DNA from: Mesobacillus maritimus | GTDB lineage: Bacteria; Bacillota; Bacilli; Bacillales; Cytobacillaceae | NCBI RefSeq assembly: GCF_023715205.1 | Contig: NZ_JAMBNR010000026.1 | Span: 1 to 37,898 of the forward strand | Length of the DNA stretch: 37,898 nucleotides | Direction: 5' to 3' | Shown: positions 33,557-37,898 of the stretch, in pieces | Position numbering within the stretch: position 1 is the stretch's first letter | Layout: each line of letters starts with the position of its first letter | Made by a program: the position numbers and the translations under genes | The notes under the pieces: model-generated | Told to the model about the DNA's origin: nothing | What the model saw: the letters and a program-made list of their open reading frames with translations, nothing else | Database searches by the model: none

Positions 33557-35734
33557 TTGAATGAAACAATCGATAAACAAGAGCAATATACTAAACAAAT
33601 AGCAAGTGAGCAATCATTGAACGTGAAACAAGTACAAAATGTTATTTCGATGATTAATGAAGGGAATACTGTGCCGTTCATTGCCAGGTATCGAAAAGAA
33701 CAAACAGGGGCAATGGATGAGGTTCAAATTAGGGATGTTATTGAAAGGTGGCAATATATCCAGAGCTTAGACCAACGAAAAGATGAAGTGATTCGGTTAA
33801 TTGATGAGCAAGGAAAATTGACTCCTGAGTTAAAGAAAAACATCGAAAAAGCCAACAAACTTCAAGAAGTAGAAGATTTGTATCGCCCTTATAAACAAAA
33901 GCGTAGGACAAAAGCGACTATCGCAAAGGAACAAGGTCTTGAACCGTTGGCTAAGTGGTTGTTGACATTTCCTATGAGTGGGAGTGTTGAAGCGGAAGCC
34001 CAAAAATACGTTTCCGAAGAAAAGGGAGTGGCTACTGAAGAGGCGGCGATATCAGGTGCTCAAGATATAGTTGCAGAAATGGTTTCAGATGATGCCTCCG
34101 GCCGTAAGTGGATACGTTCAGAGACGTATAAACGTGGAGTAATTGAGGCTGAAGTGAAAGAGCAAGATAAAGACGAAAAGAACGTTTATGAAATGTACTA
34201 TGAATATGCAGAACCGATTAGCAAGATTGTCCCTCACCGTATTCTGGCACTTAATCGTGGCGAGAAAGAGGGAATTCTGAAGGTTGCGATTCGAATCGAG
34301 ATTGAAGCGATCGTGAATTACCTTCACAAAAAATGGGTAAAGAACGAACAGTCGTATACTTCGGCACTTGTAGATGAGGCTATTCATGATGCGTACAAAC
34401 GATTAATTCAGTCATCAATTGAAAGAGAAATAAGAAATGAACTAACTGAAAAGGCTGAAGAGCAAGCGATACATATTTTTTCTGAAAACCTTCGCAAACT
34501 CTTGCTTCAACCACCGTTAAAAGGAAAGATGGTTCTAGGTGTTGATCCTGCTTATCGGACAGGCTGTAAGCTAGCAGTAGTAGATGAGACCGGAAAAGTG
34601 TTAAAAATTGATGTGATTTACCCACATCTATCGGCAGCTAGAGCAGAAGAAGCAAATAGGAAATTTACACAAACCTTAAAAGAATATCAGATTGAGATGG
34701 TTGCAATCGGGAATGGTACTGCTTCGCGGGAAACAGAACAATTTGTCTCTGATATTTTAAAAGAAGTTGAAGAAGAGATTTTTTATTTAATCGTTAATGA
34801 AGCGGGGGCGAGTGTCTATTCAGCCTCTGACCTAGCGAGAGAGGAATTCCCGGACCTTCAAGTTGAAGAACGAAGTGCAGTTTCCATCGCTCGTAGATTA
34901 CAGGACCCCTTAGCTGAGTTAGTTAAAATAGATCCTAAATCAGTGGGGGTAGGTCAATACCAACATGATGTTAGTCAGAAAAAACTTTCCGAATCATTGA
35001 CGTTTGTAGTGGAAACCGCAGTAAACCAAGTTGGGGTTAATGTGAATACAGCTTCTCCTTCTTTGCTACAATATGTTTCAGGACTTTCAAAGATAGTGGC
35101 AAACAATATCGTGAAGAAACGAGAAGAGGAAGGGAAATTCACAAGCAGAGCGCAATTAAAGAAAATTCCGCGGCTTGGAGCGAAGACGTATGAGCAAGCT
35201 ATCGGGTTCCTACGTGTAGTTGATGGAAAAGAACCGCTTGATCGGACGGCGATTCATCCTGAGAATTATGGAGAGGTCAAGCAGTTGCTTGCTAGTTTAG
35301 GATTCAAAACGGCTGATTTAGGTTCTGTACAATTAAAAGAACAACTCTCAAAGCTTGATATTAGGAAAACGGCAGAAGAATTGGAAATAGGTGAGTTAAC
35401 GTTAAAAGACATTATAGATGCTCTTGTTAGACCAGAAAGAGATCCGCGTGATGAGTTACCAACACCTTTGTTGAAAAAGGATGTCTTAAAATTAGAAGAT
35501 TTGAAACCAGGGATGGAGCTACAAGGAACTGTTCGAAATGTTGTTGATTTTGGTGCCTTCATTGATGTTGGAGTCAAACAAGATGGGCTTGTCCATATCT
35601 CAAAATTAAGCCGCAAGTTTGTAAAGCACCCACTTGATGTTGTCTCTGTTGGTGATGTCGTCACAGTGTGGGTAGATAGTGTTGATATGCAAAAAGGAAG
35701 AGTTGCTCTGACAATGCTCTCACCTCAAGAATAA
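33557..35734 (+). CDS. tex: RNA-binding protein Tex (YdcI)
   Basis: Large nucleic-acid-binding protein with a Tex N-terminal helical domain (LNVKQVQNVISMINEGNTVPFIARYRKE), a YqgF/RNase H-like domain (KMVLGVDPAYRTGCKLAVVDETG), helix-hairpin-helix motifs (VNVNTASPSLLQYVSGLSKI, LKKIPRLGAKTYEQAIGFLR) and a C-terminal S1 domain (GMELQGTVRNVVDFGAFIDV, DGLVHISKLS). Its role in transcription or RNA quality is not settled. The frame is open from 33488, but TTG 33557 has TGGAGAGTGG at good spacing and gives 725 residues, near the 719 of B. subtilis, so I chose it; this start is uncertain. A strong terminator follows. Confidence 0.92.
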   Translation: MNETIDKQEQYTKQIASEQSLNVKQVQNVISMINEGNTVPFIARYRKEQTGAMDEVQIRDVIERWQYIQSLDQRKDEVIRLIDEQGKLTPELKKNIEKANKLQEVEDLYRPYKQKRRTKATIAKEQGLEPLAKWLLTFPMSGSVEAEAQKYVSEEKGVATEEAAISGAQDIVAEMVSDDASGRKWIRSETYKRGVIEAEVKEQDKDEKNVYEMYYEYAEPISKIVPHRILALNRGEKEGILKVAIRIEIEAIVNYLHKKWVKNEQSYTSALVDEAIHDAYKRLIQSSIEREIRNELTEKAEEQAIHIFSENLRKLLLQPPLKGKMVLGVDPAYRTGCKLAVVDETGKVLKIDVIYPHLSAARAEEANRKFTQTLKEYQIEMVAIGNGTASRETEQFVSDILKEVEEEIFYLIVNEAGASVYSASDLAREEFPDLQVEERSAVSIARRLQDPLAELVKIDPKSVGVGQYQHDVSQKKLSESLTFVVETAVNQVGVNVNTASPSLLQYVSGLSKIVANNIVKKREEEGKFTSRAQLKKIPRLGAKTYEQAIGFLRVVDGKEPLDRTAIHPENYGEVKQLLASLGFKTADLGSVQLKEQLSKLDIRKTAEELEIGELTLKDIIDALVRPERDPRDELPTPLLKKDVLKLEDLKPGMELQGTVRNVVDFGAFIDVGVKQDGLVHISKLSRKFVKHPLDVVSVGDVVTVWVDSVDMQKGRVALTMLSPQE

Positions 35735-35744
35735 CCAAAAGAAG

Positions 35745-35773
35745 TCTGCCCATGGATTTGGGCAGATTTTTTT
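35745..35773 (+). terminator. tex terminator
   Basis: The perfect 8-bp stem TCTGCCCA/TGGGCAGA with a six-base loop is followed by seven T residues. Confidence 0.92.
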
Positions 35774-35817
35774 AAACAAAAAGACAAGTCACTTTAACGA
35801 ATTGTTTCTACTAATGA

Positions 35818-35931
35818 TTATAGACCTTGTTTTTCTCTATAAAAAAACCAGCATTGGTTAAGTAATTTTATTTGATATCTGTCCTTTTGGTAGAAAGCCT
35901 TCATCATTTGATTTTGGAACCAAACAGGCAT
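35818..35931 (-). CDS. cmpA: cortex morphogenetic protein CmpA
   Basis: A 37-residue protein on the reverse strand: MPVWFQNQMMKAFYQKDRY at the start, then QIKLLNQCWFFYREKQGL. This matches what I recall of CmpA of B. subtilis (same length, QIKLLNQCWYFY core), a small mother-cell protein that, with SpoIVA and ClpXP, acts as a checkpoint for cortex assembly. The ATG has TGGAGG seven bases upstream. It lies between tex and sprT, as in B. subtilis. It is too short for ordinary gene-length cut-offs and would be easily missed. A SigE promoter is expected but was not clearly seen. Confidence 0.92.
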   Translation of the reverse strand: MPVWFQNQMMKAFYQKDRYQIKLLNQCWFFYREKQGL

Positions 35932-36017
35932 ACACATACCTCCAGAATGGTTAATGGTACCGTTAATATATGCTATAATAGGTTGTCATGTTCATAAAAG
36001 TTAAAGGGTGCTTTTAA

Positions 36018-36491
36018 ATGGAAAATGAAGAATTGCAGAGGTTAGTTGAGGAGATTTCATTTGAGGATTTTGGGAAACCGTTTCTTCATAAAGCCGTTTT
36101 TAATCCTAGACTGCGGTCTACTGGTGGTAGATATTTATTACGAAGCCACCATATTGAGATCAACAAGAAATATTTTGACCAATTCGGTGAAACTGAATTG
36201 GTGGGAATTATTAAGCATGAGCTCTGTCACTACCATTTGCATTTAGAAGGAAAAGGTTATCAGCACAGAGACAGGGATTTCCGCGAGTTAATGAAGCAAG
36301 TAAATGCGCCTAGATTTTGTTCCACTCTTCCTGAACAACAGAGGAGCAGAGCTACTCGAAAGACTTTAGAATACAAATGTATGGAGTGTGGCCTTCTTTA
36401 TCAACGTAAGCGAGTCATTGATACGAAAAGGTTTGTTTGTGGTAAATGTAGAGGGAAGCTGAAATTCATAAAAGAGTTGACAAACAAATGA
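36018..36491 (+). CDS. SprT-like zinc metalloprotease family protein
   Basis: A 157-residue SprT family protein equivalent to B. subtilis YdcK. The zinc-dependent motif HELCH (His67, Glu68, His71) lies in [19 protein letters not shown], and the C-terminal zinc ribbon has Cys121, Cys124, Cys141 and Cys144 (CMECG, CGKCRG). The relation to the eukaryotic DNA-protein crosslink protease Spartan suggests peptidase activity; the bacterial role is not known. ATG follows AAAGGGTGC. A TATAAT at about 35976-35981 upstream may be its -10. The second tRNA cluster follows. Confidence 0.9.
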   Translation: MENEELQRLVEEISFEDFGKPFLHKAVFNPRLRSTGGRYLLRSHHIEINKKYFDQFGETELVGIIKHELCHYHLHLEGKGYQHRDRDFRELMKQVNAPRFCSTLPEQQRSRATRKTLEYKCMECGLLYQRKRVIDTKRFVCGKCRGKLKFIKELTNK

Positions 36492-36549
36492 ATTCATGGC
36501 AAAATAAGAACCCTGATTGAGTTGCTTATCGTTTTTTTAAAAAAGAGGG

Positions 36550-36578
36550 TTGACTTTTGAATTGCATCTCATTATAAT
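36550..36578 (+). promoter_or_regulatory. SigA promoter of the second tRNA/rRNA block
   Basis: TTGACT (36550-36555) and a perfect TATAAT (36573-36578) with a 17-base spacer lie about 40 bases before tRNA-Asn. Confidence 0.85.
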
Positions 36579-36618
36579 CTAAAGAGTCGACAACAGAGGT
36601 TGTCCTAAAGGGTATTAT

Positions 36619-36693
36619 TCCGCAGTAGCTCAGTGGTAGAGCATTCGGCTGTTAACCGAACGGTCGTAGGTTCGAATCCTACCTGCGGAGCCA
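36619..36693 (+). tRNA. tRNA-Asn (anticodon GTT)
   Basis: Identical to the tRNA-Asn at 389-463; acceptor TCCGCAG/CTGCGGA, CCA encoded. First tRNA of the second cluster. Confidence 0.97.
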
Positions 36694-36701
36694 TTTATTT
36701 C

Positions 36702-36792
36702 GGGGAAGTACTCAAGTGGCTGAAGAGGCGCCCCTGCTAAGGGTGTAGGTCGCGCAAGCGGCGCGAGGGTTCAAATCCCTCCTTCTCCGCCA
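36702..36792 (+). tRNA. tRNA-Ser (anticodon GCT)
   Basis: A 91-base class II tRNA; acceptor GGGGAAG/CTTCTCC with one G-T pair, anticodon GCT between CCCCT and AGGG, long variable arm GTCGCGCAAGCGGCGC, CCA encoded. Confidence 0.95.
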
Positions 36793-36803
36793 TTCGTAAT
36801 TTT

Positions 36804-36878
36804 GGCCCGTTGGTCAAGCGGTTAAGACACCGCCCTTTCACGGCGGTAACACGGGTTCGAATCCCGTACGGGTCACCA
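36804..36878 (+). tRNA. tRNA-Glu (anticodon TTC)
   Basis: Same sequence as the copy at 595-669; anticodon TTC, CCA encoded. Confidence 0.97.
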
Positions 36879-36885
36879 CTAATAT

Positions 36886-36962
36886 GGTCCGGTAGTTCAG
36901 TTGGTTAGAATGCCTGCCTGTCACGCAGGAGGTCGCGGGTTCGAGTCCCGTCCGGACCGCCA
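36886..36962 (+). tRNA. tRNA-Asp (anticodon GTC)
   Basis: Acceptor GGTCCGG/CCGGACC, anticodon GTC held by CCTGC/GCAGG, CCA encoded. Confidence 0.96.
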
Positions 36963-36983
36963 TATTATAACAATAGAAGATTT

Positions 36984-37058
36984 TGGGCTATAGCCAAGCG
37001 GTAAGGCACCGGACTTTGACTCCGTCATGCGCAGGTTCGAATCCTGCTAGCCCAGCCA
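36984..37058 (+). tRNA. tRNA-Gln (anticodon TTG)
   Basis: Same sequence as the tRNA at 1066-1140; CCA encoded. Confidence 0.97.
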
Positions 37059-37063
37059 TTTTA

Positions 37064-37139
37064 GAGCCATTAGCTCAGTTGGTAGAGCATCTGACTTTTA
37101 ATCAGAGGGTCGAAGGTTCGAGTCCTTCATGGCTCACCA
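37064..37139 (+). tRNA. tRNA-Lys (anticodon TTT)
   Basis: Near-identical to the copy at 1146 (one D-loop difference), but here the CCA is encoded. A hairpin GATTATTTT/AAAATAATC follows at about 37140. Confidence 0.97.
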
Positions 37140-37208
37140 TGATTATTTTTGTGGTAGCAAAATAATCATCCATAAAATCACGATAGTGAAAATAACTTTC
37201 ATTATTAT

Positions 37209-37293
37209 GCGGGTGTGGCGGAATTGGCAGACGCACTAGACTTAGGATCTAGCGCCGCAAGGCGTGGGGGTTCGACTCCCTTCACCCGCACCA
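37209..37293 (+). tRNA. tRNA-Leu (anticodon TAG)
   Basis: An 85-base class II tRNA; acceptor GCGGGTG/CACCCGC, loop CTTAGGA between CTAGA and TCTAG, variable arm present, CCA encoded. Confidence 0.95.
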
Positions 37294-37346
37294 AACAAAT
37301 TGTTTTATAAGTGAAATAATACCGTTAATTGGGTAAAAAACTAAAT

Positions 37347-37432
<86 letters not shown>

Positions 37433-37442
37433 AAAAAAGTTC

Positions 37443-37471
37443 TTGACTTTAACTTAATATCTTGGTATTAT
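37443..37471 (+). promoter_or_regulatory. internal SigA promoter before tRNA-Arg
   Basis: TTGACT (37443-37448) and TATTAT (37466-37471) with a 17-base spacer lie between tRNA-Leu(GAG) and tRNA-Arg. It could drive the last three tRNAs and the rRNA genes. Confidence 0.7.
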
Positions 37472-37494
37472 GTAAAAGTTGCTTCTCACAATAT

Positions 37495-37571
<77 letters not shown>

Positions 37572-37592
37572 TATTATCTAAATAATTTAAAA

Positions 37593-37669
37593 CGGGAAGT
37601 AGCTCAGCTTGGTAGAGCACTTGGTTTGGGACCAAGGGGTCGCAGGTTCGAATCCTGTCTTCCCGACCA
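37593..37669 (+). tRNA. tRNA-Pro (anticodon TGG)
   Basis: Acceptor CGGGAAG/CTTCCCG, loop TTTGGGA between CTTGG and CCAAG, CCA encoded. Confidence 0.96.
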
Positions 37670-37696
37670 CTCTATCAAATCGTTTTAATTTAATAT

Positions 37697-37770
37697 GCGG
37701 GTGTAGTTTAATGGTAAAACTCTAGCCTTCCAAGCTAATGTCGTGGGTTCGATTCCCATCACCCGCTCCA
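37697..37770 (+). tRNA. tRNA-Gly (anticodon TCC)
   Basis: Acceptor GCGGGTG/CACCCGC, anticodon TCC in CTAGCCTTCCAAGCTA, CCA encoded. Last tRNA before the 16S gene. Confidence 0.95.
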
Positions 37771-37773
37771 AAT

Positions 37774-37788
37774 TGCTCTTTGAAAACT
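37774..37788 (+). promoter_or_regulatory. rRNA antitermination boxA
   Basis: TGCTCTTTGAAAACT fits the Bacillus rrn leader boxA, which binds NusB/S10 to protect rRNA transcription from termination. It lies about 90 bases before the 16S gene. Confidence 0.75.
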
Positions 37789-37877
37789 AAACAAACAAGC
37801 GTCAACAAACAATATTATCATGTCTTCTTATGAAGAACATGAGCCAACGTTTTATTTTATGAGCTTAACTCATACTC

Positions 37878-37898
37878 TTTATTGGAGAGTTTGATCCT
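37878..37898 (+). rRNA. rrs: 16S ribosomal RNA, 5' end (partial)
   Basis: The window ends with TTTATTGGAGAGTTTGATCC plus one base, the conserved start of Bacillus 16S rRNA. The rest of the gene is outside. Confidence 0.93.

Noticed and set aside
33617-33632. A second parS-like sequence (half site ACGTGAAACA) inside tex
   Set aside because: The other half differs at three positions and the site is within coding sequence; it is likely to be chance.

Overview
This is a stretch of a low-GC Firmicute chromosome, almost certainly from a spore-forming member of the Bacillaceae. Most genes give B. subtilis-type proteins of nearly the expected length (SigW, CdaA, GlmM, Ddl, MurF, CshA, Alr, EndoA, the complete RsbR-S-T-U-V-W-SigB-RsbX set, Tex, SprT). 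An arginase gene sits between an rRNA/tRNA block and the cdaA block, an order I recall from the B. cereus group. The full sigB operon, however, is of the B. subtilis type, so this is probably another Bacillus sensu lato lineage. The species cannot be named from the sequence.

Layout. Positions 1-374 hold the 3' end of a 23S rRNA and a 5S rRNA, followed by ten tRNA genes (389-1432). Then come rocF, a tiny reverse-strand Spo0E-like phosphatase gene (2889-3056), sigW-rsiW with an autoregulatory-type SigW promoter, and cdaA-cdaR-glmM, which links c-di-AMP synthesis to the first committed steps of wall precursor supply. The usual glmS partner is not downstream of glmM. From 8.3 to 14.7 kb is a more variable interval: a DUF302 protein, a MscS channel, a KinB-like orphan sensor kinase preceded by a parS-like palindrome, a 45-residue membrane protein, an unidentified 257-residue protein, a small palindromic repeat cluster and a reverse-strand dicarboxylate/amino-acid symporter.

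From 15.1 kb the order is that of the B. subtilis ddl-to-sprT region: ddl, murF, cshA, (uvsE), ydbS, ydbT, rhomboid, acpS, ydcC, alr, ndoAI-ndoA, rsbR-S-T-U-V-W-sigB-rsbX, tex, cmpA (reverse strand) and sprT. Two copies of a larger intergenic repeat family lie between ddl and murF and between ydbT and the rhomboid gene. The window ends with eleven tRNA genes (36619-37770), an rRNA antitermination boxA and the first bases of a 16S rRNA. The segment is therefore flanked by two rRNA operons in the same orientation.

The genes fall into three functional groups: cell-envelope synthesis and stress (SigW/RsiW, CdaA/CdaR/GlmM, Ddl, MurF, Alr, YdbST), general stress (the SigB signalling cascade) and sporulation (Spo0E-like phosphatase, KinB-like kinase, YdcC, CmpA). 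No new multi-gene defence or biosynthetic system was found. The items most worth a second look are a candidate second SigB promoter in front of rsbR, the parS-like site, the small genes at 2889, 11861 and 35818, the intact ICEBs1-type attachment sequence in tRNA-Leu(GAG), and the two repeat families.
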